Shown: positions 8,373 to 17,560, numbered from the stretch's first letter. The stretch is DNA of 64,000 nucleotides from Streptococcus marmotae (GCF_001623565.1 NZ_CP015196.1:992001-1056000); one strand, 5' to 3'. Translations and numbers: made by a program. The notes: generated by a model not told the origin, from the letters alone.

Positions 8373-8684
8373 ATGGCAAACTTAAATCGATACAAATTTA
8401 CATTTGGAGAAAAACAGTTAACGCTCACGACAGAGCATGATAATCTCTTTATGGAAGAGATTGAACGCATTGCACAGGAAAAATACCAGGCAATCAAGGA
8501 AAAAATGCCGACAGCAGATTCTGAAACTCTGGCCTTGTTGCTGGCTATCAATGCCTTGTCTGTTCAACTAAAGCGAGAGTTGGAGCATGAAAAGGTAGAA
8601 GCAGAATTGGCTAGTGTAAAAGAAAAAGTGCTCAAGAAAAATGTAACTCTCTTAGACTTAGATGAGCTTGAGGATCCATCATGA
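8373..8684 (+). CDS. zapA: Cell division protein ZapA-like
   Basis: 103-aa small protein of the ZapA family, which binds FtsZ and promotes Z-ring bundling. The N-terminal strand region (NRYKFTFGEKQLTLTTEHD) and the following helix-rich, coiled-coil-forming part (TLALLLAINALSVQLKRELEHEKVEAE in shorter segments) fit the family. The frame is open from 8325, but GAGGT six to seven bases before 8373 and family length support this start. It overlaps cvpA by four bases, the usual zapA-cvpA-mutS2 order of streptococci and bacilli. A promoter with TTGGAT and TATAAT 18 bases apart lies immediately upstream. Confidence 0.8.
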   Translation: MANLNRYKFTFGEKQLTLTTEHDNLFMEEIERIAQEKYQAIKEKMPTADSETLALLLAINALSVQLKRELEHEKVEAELASVKEKVLKKNVTLLDLDELEDPS

Positions 8685-9226
8685 TAACATTGCTCTTGTT
8701 TGTTATTTTAGCTTGGAGTTTTTATATTGGCTATAGTCGTGGGCTAGTGTTGCAGAGTTATTATACTTTTGCCAGTATCCTTTCCCTTATTATTGCGGCG
8801 AGTCAGTACAAAAAATTAGTTAGTCTGTTGTATTTATGGGTACCGTTTGCAACGGCAGGTCAGGGCGCTAGTACCTATTATTTTGACAGCAAGTATTTAT
8901 TTAGTCTCGATAAGATTTTTTATGCTGGTTTAGCCTTTTTCCTTATCTATGCTGTAGTCTATCTTTTTATGCGGATACTGGGACTGTTGGTGCACTTGCT
9001 TCGTTTTGTCGATCCTGATACGACGGTGACCAATGTAATCAGCGGTGTTTTAGCGATGGTTGTGACCGTTATTTCGTTGCAGCTGCTGTTGACCATTGCT
9101 GGCACTATTCCCCTAGCAGTGGTACAAGATGCATTGCATAAAAGTTGGTTGGCCAATGCAATTATTCAGCACACACCGATTATGACTGGCTTGTTAAGAA
9201 AATTATGGCTTGCTGGTCTAGGTTAA
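8681..9226 (+). CDS. cvpA: CvpA-family membrane protein
   Basis: 181-aa integral membrane protein with four predicted hydrophobic helices (residues about 3-20, 25-45, 75-100 and 118-145), typical of the CvpA/colicin V production family. In other bacteria it affects envelope homeostasis and colicin V secretion; its molecular activity in streptococci is not established. It starts inside the zapA stop (ATGA overlap), so translation is coupled. The N-terminal pattern (ILAWSFYIGYSRG) is the family's usual entry motif. The terminator-like hairpin downstream separates it from mutS2. Confidence 0.8.
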   Translation: MITLLLFVILAWSFYIGYSRGLVLQSYYTFASILSLIIAASQYKKLVSLLYLWVPFATAGQGASTYYFDSKYLFSLDKIFYAGLAFFLIYAVVYLFMRILGLLVHLLRFVDPDTTVTNVISGVLAMVVTVISLQLLLTIAGTIPLAVVQDALHKSWLANAIIQHTPIMTGLLRKLWLAGLG

Positions 9227-9246
9227 TCAGGCAATGTTATTAAGAA

Positions 9247-9285
9247 AAGGGGTTGAGCACGTGTTGCCCAGTCCCTCTGTTTTTA
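9247..9285 (+). terminator. Terminator after cvpA
   Basis: AGGG...CCCT hairpin with an inner GC-rich part (9247-9276), followed by CTGTTTTTA. A similar GTCCCTC-ending hairpin follows the oppA-type gene at 63402. Confidence 0.55.
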
Positions 9286-9371
9286 CTTGAAAGAAACCCA
9301 TCCTTAAAGTTACCAGTACAAACAAGCGACGAAGGTGTCGCATGAAAGAGGATGGAGCTTGGAGAAAGAAA

Positions 9372-11705
9372 ATGAACCAGAAAATTATGGAAACCTTGGA
9401 GTTTCACAAGGTCAAGGCCTTGTTGGAACCCTTTATTGTAACAGAACAGGGAATGTTTGAACTACGAGACCTTGCGCCTATGACAGATGCGGTGAAAATT
9501 CAGCAAGCCTTTGATGAGATGGCAGATATGGCTCAACTCTTTGTTGAGTATCCGCATTTTAGCATGGGAGCAACAGTTGATATTGCACCGGCCATGAAGC
9601 GGTTGGACTTGGAGGCAGATCTCAATATTCCTGAAATCTTAGCCGTTAAAAAGGTGTTAGAAGTCTCAAAAGAATTAGCAGATTTTTACCAGCAATTGGA
9701 AAATGTCCAGTTGAGTCAATTGCCGTCCTTGTTTGAAAAAATTGAGCTATTTCCCCATATCCAAGGCAGTTTACAAGCTATTAACAATGCGGGGTTTGTA
9801 GAGGATTTTGCTAGTGAGAAATTAGCCAAGATTCGCAGGAATATTCGGGAATCAGAAGATCAAATTAGACAGATTTTACAGGATATGCTGAAAACCAAGA
9901 GCGATATGCTGACAGATACCGTTCTAGCTAGTCGGAATGGTCGCAATGTTTTGCCAGTTAAAAATACCTACCGCAATCGTATTTCAGGTGTGGTGCATGA
10001 TATTTCTGCTTCTGGATCGACCGTTTATATTGAACCTCGTGCGGTCGTTTCCTTGAATGAGGAAATGACCCATGCCAAGGCAGAAGAACGCCATGAAATC
10101 AGTCGTATTTTGCAAGAATTATCTGCTATCCTTCGGCCAAATAGCCGCGTCATTCGCAACAATGCTTGGATTATTGGACACCTTGATCTAATCCGTGCCA
10201 AGCATGTATTTGCTAGGACATATCAGGCGAGCATTCCTAATCTATCCTTGTCAAAAGATATTGCCCTATTAAATGTTCGGCATCCACTTCTCGCTCATCC
10301 TGTTTCCAATGACCTGTATTTCAAAGAAGATTTGACAGCGATTGTCATTACTGGTCCCAACACAGGTGGTAAGACGATTATGTTGAAAACGCTAGGTCTA
10401 ACTCATCTCATGGCCCAGTCTGGTTTGCCAATCTTAGCAGATAAGGGCAGTCGAGTTGGTTTGTTCCATGAAATGTTTGCGGATATTGGTGATGAGCAAT
10501 CGATTGAGCAGAGTTTATCAACCTTCTCCAGTCATATGACCCATACGGTTGATATTTTAGCACGGGCTGACCAAGATTCTCTTATCTTATTTGACGAATT
10601 GGGAGCAGGAACGGACCCACAGGAGGGAGCGTCGCTTGCCATGGCCATTTTAGAAGATTTGCGCTTACGAGGCATTAAAACAATGGCAACAACCCATTAT
10701 CCTGAGTTAAAAGCCTACGGGATTGAGACAATTGGTGTGGAAAATGCCAGCATGGAATTTGATAGCCAGAGCCTGCGGCCAACTTACAAATTTATGCAGG
10801 GTGTTCCAGGACGTTCCAATGCCTTTGAGATTGCAAAGCGTCTCGGCTTATCAACAGCTATTATCAGGGATGCGGAAAACATGACCAGCACCGATAGTGA
10901 TGTGAATCACATTATTGAAAAGCTAGAAGCGCAAACAGTAGAAAGTCGTAAGCGTTTAGATACCATTCGTGAAGTCGAGCAGGAAAATCTCAAGATGAAC
11001 CGAGCCTTGAAGAAACTCTATCACGAATTTTCACGAGAAAAAGAAACAGAGTTAAATAAGGCACGTTTAGAGGCACAAGAGATTGTGACCATGGCGCTAG
11101 CAGAAAGTGATGAGATTCTGAAAAATCTTCACAGCCAGGCTAGCTTGAAGCCACACCAAATCATTGAAGCCAAAAGCAAGCTGAAAAAATTAGCACCAGA
11201 AGTGGTTGACCTTTCTAAAAACAAGGTCTTGAAAAAAGCGAAAAAAGAAAAGGCTGCGCGCGTGGGAGATGATATTTTAGTGACCAGCTATGGACAGCGA
11301 GGCACTTTGACCAAGCAGTTAAAAGACGGACGTTGGGAAGCCCAAGTTGGTTTGATTAAGATGACCCTAAAAGCAGATGAATTTACCCTTGTTAAGGCTG
11401 AAAAAGAAGAAAAGCTAAAACAAAAACAGGTCCATGTGGTCAAACGAACGGCTGGTAAAGGGCCAAAGGCCCGTCTTGATTTACGTGGCAAACGCTATGA
11501 AGAAGCCATGCAGGAATTGGATGAATTTATTGATCAGGCCTTGCTGAACAATCTGTCTCAGGTTGATATTATCCACGGTATCGGGACAGGTGTCATCCGT
11601 GAGGGAGTGACCAAGTATCTTCGCCGCAACAAGCAGGTTAAAGAATTTGGCTATGCCCCGCAGAATGCTGGAGGCAGCGGTGCTACCATTGTGACCTTTA
11701 AATAG
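9372..11705 (+). CDS. mutS2: Endonuclease MutS2 (Smr-domain MutS homologue)
   Basis: 777-aa ATPase of the MutS2 group. In Bacillus and other bacteria MutS2 suppresses recombination and/or rescues collided ribosomes. The core has clamp and lever segments, Walker A GPNTGGKT at about residue 332, Walker B-like [12 protein letters not shown], a long coiled coil (about 515-620), a KOW-like segment and a C-terminal Smr nuclease domain ([22 protein letters not shown]). No N-terminal mismatch-recognition domain, as expected. The start at 9372 is chosen because GGAGA precedes it at good spacing; the frame is open from 9342. Its last 166 bases are repeated at 15076-15241, on the far side of the surface-protein gene. 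Confidence 0.93.
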   Translation: MNQKIMETLEFHKVKALLEPFIVTEQGMFELRDLAPMTDAVKIQQAFDEMADMAQLFVEYPHFSMGATVDIAPAMKRLDLEADLNIPEILAVKKVLEVSKELADFYQQLENVQLSQLPSLFEKIELFPHIQGSLQAINNAGFVEDFASEKLAKIRRNIRESEDQIRQILQDMLKTKSDMLTDTVLASRNGRNVLPVKNTYRNRISGVVHDISASGSTVYIEPRAVVSLNEEMTHAKAEERHEISRILQELSAILRPNSRVIRNNAWIIGHLDLIRAKHVFARTYQASIPNLSLSKDIALLNVRHPLLAHPVSNDLYFKEDLTAIVITGPNTGGKTIMLKTLGLTHLMAQSGLPILADKGSRVGLFHEMFADIGDEQSIEQSLSTFSSHMTHTVDILARADQDSLILFDELGAGTDPQEGASLAMAILEDLRLRGIKTMATTHYPELKAYGIETIGVENASMEFDSQSLRPTYKFMQGVPGRSNAFEIAKRLGLSTAIIRDAENMTSTDSDVNHIIEKLEAQTVESRKRLDTIREVEQENLKMNRALKKLYHEFSREKETELNKARLEAQEIVTMALAESDEILKNLHSQASLKPHQIIEAKSKLKKLAPEVVDLSKNKVLKKAKKEKAARVGDDILVTSYGQRGTLTKQLKDGRWEAQVGLIKMTLKADEFTLVKAEKEEKLKQKQVHVVKRTAGKGPKARLDLRGKRYEEAMQELDEFIDQALLNNLSQVDIIHGIGTGVIREGVTKYLRRNKQVKEFGYAPQNAGGSGATIVTFK

Positions 11706-11893
11706 GACAGAGACTGAGACAGAAGTGTCTAGCCTCAACTCCTTTATAGGTTTAACAGTTTGACTTATATCAATAGTCAGGGGAGTGACTATTGATACCT
11801 GAGCCTAGAAATAAGAAAGCGAAATTGACAAAATCGATTTCTGTGAAATACCGATTTTGTCTTACTCCCCAAATTTCTACTCTTGAGAATGAG

Positions 11894-11917
11894 GCTGGAC
11901 GCAAGTCCAGCTTTTCT
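11894..11917 (+). terminator. Strong intrinsic terminator downstream of mutS2
   Basis: GCTGGAC (11894-11900), a GCAA tetraloop, GTCCAGC (11905-11911), then TTTTCTT. Perfect 7-bp stem with a stable GNRA loop. Confidence 0.85.
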
Positions 11918-12062
11918 TATGAGAGTTGTCAAAACATTTTGAGTGGCATCTGGTTTTCAGGAAATTTGTTTTAAAACGCCAAAGATAGTTTATACTTAAT
12001 GAAAATTAAAGTTAGCTTTTTTGCGACCTACTTAGACGGTTCGGACGTATTTTGGTCTGTCT

Positions 12063-12118
12063 CCCCCTCAACATCTTTTTTCAATGAATTTTAGTTCATT
12101 TCATCCCTGGTGAGGGGG
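12063..12118. promoter_or_regulatory. Long inverted repeat upstream of the surface gene promoter
   Basis: CCCCCTCA (12063-12070) pairs with TGAGGGGG (12111-12118), and a second stem AATGAA / TTCATT (12083-12088, 12095-12100) lies inside. It ends 21 bases before the -35 box. There is no T-run, so it is more likely an operator or cruciform than a terminator. Confidence 0.4.
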
Positions 12119-12139
12119 TAGAAAACTTGTTGATTTAAG

Positions 12140-12169
12140 TTGACTTTTTAAAGTGCAAAGTGCTATAAT
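12140..12169 (+). promoter_or_regulatory. Strong promoter of the G5 surface protein gene
   Basis: TTGACT (12140-12145), an 18-base spacer, then TATAAT (12164-12169) preceded by TGC (extended -10). The start codon is 40 bases downstream, behind AGGAGGGA. Confidence 0.75.
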
Positions 12170-12208
12170 TAAATATAATTGCAAACGATATAATAGGAGG
12201 GATATACT

Positions 12209-15037
12209 ATGAATAATCAATTTCATAAGTATGCAATTCGCACACTTGCGGTTGGAGTGGCATCGGTTACAATAGGTTTAACAGGTGTTTCTCATGTATC
12301 AGCTGATACAGAGCCAGCTAATTCGGTAACAATGGAGGATACAGTCGAGACGAGGATTCCGATTCCGTATACGACTGAATATATAACGGATTTTAATTTA
12401 TTAAGCGGTGAAGAGATCATAGAACAAGCTGGGGTTGATGGTTATAAGGATGCGGCGACAGGTGAGATTCTTCAAGAACCTGTGACAAAAATTATTCGAC
12501 AGGGAATGGCTCAAAAGATTGGGTTAGAAGTTACACCTGTTCATGTTGTAGGGTATGGAGAAAATAATGATGCACTTTTAGATCCTGAGAAGGCGGCAGA
12601 TCCATTTGCATACGATGAACTTTATGATGAACAGAGATATTTTCATGGACTTTCGGGTGATCTTAGACCTATAGAGTTGAAAGATATGAATGGGAAACCT
12701 GTTGTTGCCACCTTGGATAAAGAAGTTCCCTTCCCTCAGTATGAGACTCGAACCGTGACCTTGCCTAAATTTGCAGTAGATGCAGATGGAAAAGAGTATA
12801 TATTAGCAACGTTTGATGCTTCAGAATACGGTACTGGAACAGATGAGTCATATTTTATTCCTTCATCTTACTACCCGACGTGGAGTTTTGAGAATATAGA
12901 AAAATATGCACGGAATATAAATGAGGGGATTGAAAATAAATTACCAAGTGATATAACGTATAATTTTTATAGCGGTGGAAAAGTGGAATTTGATGCGTCG
13001 GCGTCTGATACTGTTGCTATCAAACTTAACCTCTTGGGTGAAAATTATTATCGTGATGGTCAAATATTTAGAATTTTACCAATTTATTCTAGACTTTTCG
13101 ATATACCATTTGGTACGGTATACGCAGAAGATAGAAATTTAGATGCTGGTGAATCGCGTGTAGTTGATGGTCGTTTAGGAAAGACTGCAATTACTCATGG
13201 TGTAACCGGAGATGCTACATTTTATGGTGTCGGTTATACCGTCTTTAAACCAGTGGATAGTGTTATTTACAGAGGTGTAAGACCGAAAGTTGTAGAGGAG
13301 GAACTTCCTTTTGATACGGTTCGTCGTCCAAATCCGAACTTAGCTGAAGGCATTGAGCGTGTGGTGACTGAAGGCGTAGCTGGCCACAAGAAAACAACCA
13401 CTACTTACGTGTTGAACGTGGAAACTGGTGAAGTAACCCCAAACGAACCAGTTGTTGAAGTGACAGAAAAAGTAGATAAGATTGTTGAGTATGGTACAGG
13501 TCGTAGAGAAGTACCAGGTAATTTCCCAACAGTCAAATTACCAGTCTCTCCAATCTCAGATGACGTTATTCAGCAGGTTTTACATCCGAAAGTTGAAGAG
13601 GAGGAACTTCCTTTTGACACGATTCGTCGTCCCAATCCGAACTTAGCTGAAGGTACTGAGCGTGTGGTGACTGAAGGCGTAGCTGGCCACAAGAAAACGA
13701 CAACCACCTACACATTCAATATTGAAACAGGCGAAGCGATAGCAAACGAACCGGTTGTTGAGGTGACAGAAAAAGTAGATAAGATTGTTGAGTATGGTAC
13801 AGGTCGTAGAGAAGTGCCAGGTAATTTCCCGACAGTCAAATTACCAGTCTCTCCAATCTCAGATGACGTTATTCAGCAGGTTTTACATCCGAAAGTTGAA
13901 GAGGAGGAACTTCCTTTTGACACGATTCGTCGTCCCAATCCGAACTTAGCTGAAGGTACTGAGCGTGTGGTGACTGAAGGCGTAGCTGGCCACAAGAAAA
14001 CGACAACCACTTATACATTCAATATTGAAACAGGCGAAGCGATAGCAAACGAACCAGTTGTTGAGGTGACAGAAAAAGTAGATAAGATTGTTGAGTATGG
14101 TACAGGTCGTAGAGAAGTGCCAGGTAATTTCCCAACAGTCAAATTACCAGTCTCTCCAATCTCAGATGACGTTATTCAGCAGGATTTACATCCGAAAGTT
14201 GAAGAGGAGGAACTTCCTTTTGACACGATTCGTCGTCCCAATCCGAACTTAGCTGAAGGTACTGAGCGTGTGGTGACTGAAGGCGTAGCTGGCCACAAGA
14301 AAACGACAACCACTTATACATTCAATATTGAAACAGGCGAAGCGATAGCAAACGAACCAGTTGTTGAGGTGACAGAAAAAGTAGATAAGATTGTTGAGTA
14401 TGGTACAGGTCGTAGAGAAGTACCAGGTAATTTCCCAACAGTCAAATTACCAGTCTCTCCAATCTCAGATGACGTTATTCAGCAGGATTTACATCCGAAA
14501 GTTGAAGAGGAGGAACTTCCTTTTGACACGATTCGTCGTCCCAATCCGAACCTAGCTGAAGGCATTGAGCGTGTGGTGACTGAAGGCGTAGCTGGCCACA
14601 AGAAAACGACAACCACCTACACATTCAATATTGAAACAGGTGAAGCGATAGCAAACGAACCAGTTGTTGAGGTGACAGAAAAAGTAGATAAGATTGTTGA
14701 GTATGGTACAGGTCGTAGAGAAGTACCAGGTAATTTCCCGACAGTCAAATTACCAGTAGCCACTATCCCAAGTAAGCCTGAACCCCACCGACCTCAGCAG
14801 GGAGGGGCGATTCAGATTTCCGAAAGGCCGGTAACTAGTAAAAACAAGGAGATGGAATCAGCTCCGATGAAACAGACAAGCACTATCAAGCAAACGTCTC
14901 CAGCAGTAACGACTAAAGAAGAAAAGGTCTCTCTGCCAAAAACAGGTACCAAGCATTCTAGTCTAGCGTTATACGGTTTAAGTCTATTGGGCATGACTAG
15001 TTTAGTATCCTTCGGTGGTAAGCGTCGCAAAAAATAA
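12209..15037 (+). CDS. LPXTG-anchored surface protein with five G5 repeats
   Basis: 942-aa cell-wall protein. Residues 1-33 are a signal peptide with a YSIRK-like block (KYAIRTLAVGVASVTIGL) ending at VSADTE. A non-repetitive region follows to about 360; its beginning (TTEYITDFNLLSGEEII) resembles a diverged G5 unit. Residues about 361-850 are five near-identical repeats of 101 aa (303 bp), each a G5 domain (PFDTIRRPNPNLAEG, VVTEGVAGHKKTTTT, VVEVTEKVDKIVEYGTG) plus a Pro-rich linker. The C-terminus has the sortase signal LPKTG, a hydrophobic segment and KRRKK. G5 domains are linked to adhesion and glycan binding. No catalytic domain is recognised. Flanked by the mutS2 3' end and its duplicate, which suggests insertion by recombination. 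Confidence 0.92.
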   Translation: MNNQFHKYAIRTLAVGVASVTIGLTGVSHVSADTEPANSVTMEDTVETRIPIPYTTEYITDFNLLSGEEIIEQAGVDGYKDAATGEILQEPVTKIIRQGMAQKIGLEVTPVHVVGYGENNDALLDPEKAADPFAYDELYDEQRYFHGLSGDLRPIELKDMNGKPVVATLDKEVPFPQYETRTVTLPKFAVDADGKEYILATFDASEYGTGTDESYFIPSSYYPTWSFENIEKYARNINEGIENKLPSDITYNFYSGGKVEFDASASDTVAIKLNLLGENYYRDGQIFRILPIYSRLFDIPFGTVYAEDRNLDAGESRVVDGRLGKTAITHGVTGDATFYGVGYTVFKPVDSVIYRGVRPKVVEEELPFDTVRRPNPNLAEGIERVVTEGVAGHKKTTTTYVLNVETGEVTPNEPVVEVTEKVDKIVEYGTGRREVPGNFPTVKLPVSPISDDVIQQVLHPKVEEEELPFDTIRRPNPNLAEGTERVVTEGVAGHKKTTTTYTFNIETGEAIANEPVVEVTEKVDKIVEYGTGRREVPGNFPTVKLPVSPISDDVIQQVLHPKVEEEELPFDTIRRPNPNLAEGTERVVTEGVAGHKKTTTTYTFNIETGEAIANEPVVEVTEKVDKIVEYGTGRREVPGNFPTVKLPVSPISDDVIQQDLHPKVEEEELPFDTIRRPNPNLAEGTERVVTEGVAGHKKTTTTYTFNIETGEAIANEPVVEVTEKVDKIVEYGTGRREVPGNFPTVKLPVSPISDDVIQQDLHPKVEEEELPFDTIRRPNPNLAEGIERVVTEGVAGHKKTTTTYTFNIETGEAIANEPVVEVTEKVDKIVEYGTGRREVPGNFPTVKLPVATIPSKPEPHRPQQGGAIQISERPVTSKNKEMESAPMKQTSTIKQTSPAVTTKEEKVSLPKTGTKHSSLALYGLSLLGMTSLVSFGGKRRKK
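13289..14758 (+). repeat. Tandem 303-bp repeats encoding G5 domains
   Basis: Unit starts at 13289, 13592, 13895, 14198 and 14501, exactly 303 bp apart; the fifth is truncated near 14758. The first unit is the most diverged, while units 2-5 differ at only a few bases, which points to recent expansion or gene conversion. The copy number is likely to vary between strains. Confidence 0.95.
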
Positions 15038-15075
15038 TACTCGTTAAAAATTAACTTCTTCCGTTGTTAACGCAT

Positions 15076-15241
15076 CTTGCTGAACAATCTGTCGCAGGTT
15101 GATACTATCCACGGTATCGGGACAGGTGTCATCCGTGAGGGAGTGACCAAGTATCTTCGCCGTAACAAGCAGGTCAAGGAATTTGGCTATGCCCCGCAGA
15201 ATGCTGGGGGCAGCGGTGCAACCATTGTGACCTTTAAATAA
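15076..15241 (+). pseudogene. Duplicated 3' end of mutS2
   Basis: 166 bases aligning without gaps to 11540-11705, the last 54 codons and stop of mutS2 (LLNNLSQVD through ATIVTFK). About nine differences are visible, most of them silent (one I to T change, stop TAA in place of TAG). There is no start codon or upstream mutS2 sequence. The divergence is what one would expect from a different mutS2 allele, so this is probably the scar of an insertion or allele exchange that brought in the surface gene. Confidence 0.9.
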
Positions 15242-15258
15242 TATATCCCTTGACAAAC

Positions 15259-15287
15259 TTGATTTTTTTTGGGGGGGGGGGTAAAAT
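15259..15287 (+). promoter_or_regulatory. Promoter with a homopolymeric G tract in the spacer (possible phase-variable promoter)
   Basis: TTGATT (15259-15264) and TAAAAT (15282-15287) are 17 bases apart; the spacer is six Ts followed by eleven Gs (15271-15281), within a run of eight Ts and eleven Gs. A better -35, TTGACA at 15250-15255, would be 26 bases away in this state. Slipped-strand changes in the G run would alter spacing and expression of the GNAT gene. Confidence 0.6.
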
Positions 15288-15319
15288 AGTGGTATCTTTT
15301 AAAGCAAGGAGTAGGAAAT

Positions 15320-15970
15320 ATGCTTATCAGGAAATACAAGTCGAGTGATGAAAAAGGTTGGGTCTATACTAAGGCACTTAGCTATCTCTTTTCTCCCTTT
15401 TTTGATGATAGAGAGACAACCAAGCCTACCTTGAATAGGGATATCTATGATGACCGCATTGAGTGGGTAGCAGAAAAAGATGGTCAGATTGTTGGTTTGC
15501 TAGATATAGACATTTACAATCAAGAATGTAGCCAGTCCTATCTGTATGCACCCGCAGACAAAGTGGCCTATTTTACCAATCTAGCAGTTCATCCAGACTA
15601 TCAAGGACAGGGAATCGCTCAAGCTCTCTACGCTCAAGCCTTGAGCGAATTGCGGGAGTATCGGGTGGAAAAGCTAGCGATTTTCACACGTGAGGGAGAT
15701 GTGGCTAATCATCTCTATCAAAAATGGGGTGGCAAGTTGGTATGTAGCGATTACTTAGTCGTCGGTCAGCCAAAGGATACGCCTACTTTCCGTTTCGGTG
15801 TTGATGTAGAAAAGGCTAGCCTATCTTTGACAGACATGGCTGGACAGCCACTGCCTTACTACCTCAGAGAGGGGATTTATATAGTTGCTAATCAGGCGGA
15901 TTTGGACTTGTTTGACATTGAGGAATGCTACCAAGAATTCACCTATGTCATAGATATTTGCCTTGCGTAG
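15320..15970 (+). CDS. GNAT-family N-acetyltransferase
   Basis: 216-aa cytosolic protein with one GNAT domain in its first 150 residues: strand IEWVAEKDGQIVGLLDI, acetyl-CoA-binding loop HPDYQGQGIAQALY (the Q/RxxGxG/A signature), and helix/strand VEKLAIFTREGDVANHLYQKWG. The C-terminal 60 residues are an extension not typical of minimal GNATs. The acceptor substrate is unknown. AAGGAG lies eight to nine bases before the ATG. It is a single gene between the duplicated mutS2 end and trxA, driven by the promoter with the poly-G spacer, so its expression may vary between cells. Confidence 0.85.
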   Translation: MLIRKYKSSDEKGWVYTKALSYLFSPFFDDRETTKPTLNRDIYDDRIEWVAEKDGQIVGLLDIDIYNQECSQSYLYAPADKVAYFTNLAVHPDYQGQGIAQALYAQALSELREYRVEKLAIFTREGDVANHLYQKWGGKLVCSDYLVVGQPKDTPTFRFGVDVEKASLSLTDMAGQPLPYYLREGIYIVANQADLDLFDIEECYQEFTYVIDICLA

Positions 15971-15978
15971 CAAATATT

Positions 15979-16006
15979 TTGAAAAAGCTTTCTTTTGGTG
16001 TAGAAT
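15979..16006 (+). promoter_or_regulatory. trxA promoter
   Basis: TTGAAA (15979-15984), a 16-base spacer, then TAGAAT (16001-16006), 30 bases before the trxA start codon with AAGGAG between. Confidence 0.55.
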
Positions 16007-16036
16007 AACAGTACCAATAAAAAAAGGAGAACAATA

Positions 16037-16351
16037 ATGGTTCAAGCAGTTACTGATGCAAACTTTGTCGAAGAAACCAAAGAAGGTCTTGTTTTGATTG
16101 ATTTTTGGGCAACTTGGTGTGGTCCATGCCGCATGCAAGCACCTATTTTGGAGCAATTAGCAGAAGAAATTCATGAAGATGAATTGAAAATTTTGAAAAT
16201 GGATGTGGATGAAAATCCAAATACAGCTCGTGAATTTGGCATTATGTCCATTCCAACTCTTCTCTTTAAAAAAGATGGAGAAGTTGTCAAGCAAGTTGCT
16301 GGTGTCCACAGCAAAGACCAAATCAAAGCAATTATTGCTGAGTTTGCATAA
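16037..16351 (+). CDS. trxA: Thioredoxin
   Basis: 104-aa cytosolic disulfide reductase. The active site WCGPC lies at about residues 30-34 (FWATWCGPCRMQAP), with the structural cis-Pro in MSIPTLL and the C-terminal Gly of VAGVHSKDQI. Full family length, no signal peptide. A strong ribosome site (AAGGAG) and own promoter precede it and a perfect bidirectional terminator follows, so it is monocistronic. Confidence 0.95.
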   Translation: MVQAVTDANFVEETKEGLVLIDFWATWCGPCRMQAPILEQLAEEIHEDELKILKMDVDENPNTAREFGIMSIPTLLFKKDGEVVKQVAGVHSKDQIKAIIAEFA

Positions 16352-16353
16352 TA

Positions 16354-16392
16354 AAAATAGACCGAGAACAGCTCATGTTCTCGGTCTATTTT
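16354..16392. terminator. Bidirectional terminator after trxA
   Basis: 17-bp stem from AAAATAGACCGAGAACA (16354-16370) and its complement (16376-16392) with loop GCTCA. The A-run on one side and T-run on the other allow use in both directions. Confidence 0.9.
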
Positions 16393-16395
16393 GTG

Positions 16396-16448
16396 GCTCT
16401 ATAATTTTTGTAGTGGGTAACTCCACCGCAGAGGTTATAGAGCTTTTT
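16396..16448 (+). repeat. Long hairpin with T-tail downstream of trxA
   Basis: GCTCTATAA (16396-16404) pairs with TTATAGAGC (16435-16443), followed by TTTTT; an inner GTGG/CCAC stem lies at 16413-16426. It may be a second terminator or the end of a mobile repeat; its shape resembles insertion-sequence ends, but no transposase is present. Confidence 0.5.
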
Positions 16449-16549
16449 CAGTAAATGCAACGGATAGTAAAAATAGCTAGCTTCTGTTCAAACTATCTAA
16501 GTAAGTTGCAAAAATGCCAACTTTAATCTTCATTGAGTATAAAATGAAG

Positions 16550-17429
16550 TTATACTTGAGCCCTATTCCCCTTTTGTTTGCGGTACTGTCTAGGAGTTAC
16601 TTGAAAGTGTTTCTTGAAATGTCGATTAAAATTTGATAAATTATCAAAACCGATAAGGGGAGCAATTTCAGCAATCGGTAAGCTGGTCTGGAGTAAGAGC
16701 TCACAGGCCTTATTGAGTCGTTTTTGCAAAATAAACTCCCCGCAGGAACTCCCGGTGTGCTTTTTGAAAATACTCATAAAATGATTTCGACTGTACCCGA
16801 AGTAATCCGCCAGTAAATCAATCGTGAGTGGTTCAGCTAAATGCTCCTCTATATATTGGATTAAATCACGTAATTTCTCATATTTGTGATACGTGTCATC
16901 CGTATAATGGCGATTGACATGTCGATACTTAAACAAAAGATAAAAGAGTTCATACAGTTTTGATTTTAGTAACATATCGTAATAGAGACGCTGATCATAA
17001 ATCAATGAAAAAATGGATAGGAGACAGGTTTTGATTTCCTCATAGCCGTCCATACTGGGTTGAATCCGTGGGGTCAGATAGAAGTGCCCGGTGTGAATCG
17101 GTTGAATATAGCGCTGACTGAACAATTCAATTTGTGATCGACCTAGATGATCTAAATGGATTTGAAATGTTTGATACTGTTGTTCTTTTCCGACGATAGG
17201 CTTTATAGCATAAAAATGTTGGTTGAATGAGGATGATATCACCTGGGGAACTGATAAAGGATTCGGTGTGGATATGGTAGTGGGCACTTCCTTTTTGGAC
17301 ATAAATTAATTCCAATTCTGGGTGCCAATGATACATGTTATCAGGATCGTGAAGTGTCAGGTAGGCATTTTCATAATAATAGGGAAAACCAGACGGATTA
17401 TCCTTGATATATCGCGAGTATCTTGCCAT
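16550..17429 (-). pseudogene. AraC-family regulator, disrupted by a frameshift
   Basis: Two overlapping frames make up one AraC-type activator of about 290 aa. The N-terminal part (17429 back to about 17220; AGGAGGGAAT before its ATG) is the cupin-like sensing domain (HDPDNMYHWHPELELIYVQ, SPGDIILIQP). The rest, in a frame shifted by one, runs to 16550 and carries the two helix-turn-helix motifs (LADYFGYSRNHFMSIFKKH and IGFDNLSNFNRHFKKHFQVTP). The frame break is near 17215-17230, around IQP/NQHFYAIKP. It stands next to an equally frameshifted MFS transporter, which it may once have controlled. A sequencing error is possible, but two neighbouring breaks favour real decay. Confidence 0.82.
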
Positions 17430-17479
17430 ATTCCCTCCTTAAGTTCTTTTTTTCATTAGGGTCGTTCGGAAATCTTCCA

Positions 17480-17530
17480 TTTTGAAACACAAGCAGTTCA
17501 AAAGCTCCTCTATATTGATCGGTTTAAAAT
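17480..17530. repeat. 51-bp dispersed repeat, copy 1
   Basis: Begins TTTTGAAACACAAGCAGTTC and ends CGGTTTAAAAT. A nearly identical copy lies at 61661-61711 upstream of the oppA-type gene. Neither encodes a protein. Confidence 0.8.
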
Positions 17531-17560
17531 GAAGCGAACAAGTCTATTATATCAAAAATG

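Larger units (their letters stand above)
11706..12208. other. Gene-free stretch between mutS2 and the surface protein gene
   Basis: Contains a copy of a dispersed intergenic repeat (about 11788-11870, with the words GAGCCTAGAAAT and GAAAGCGAAATT also found near 50670), a terminator at 11894, a long imperfect hairpin at 12063-12118 and the surface gene promoter at 12140. No convincing open frame. Confidence 0.6.
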
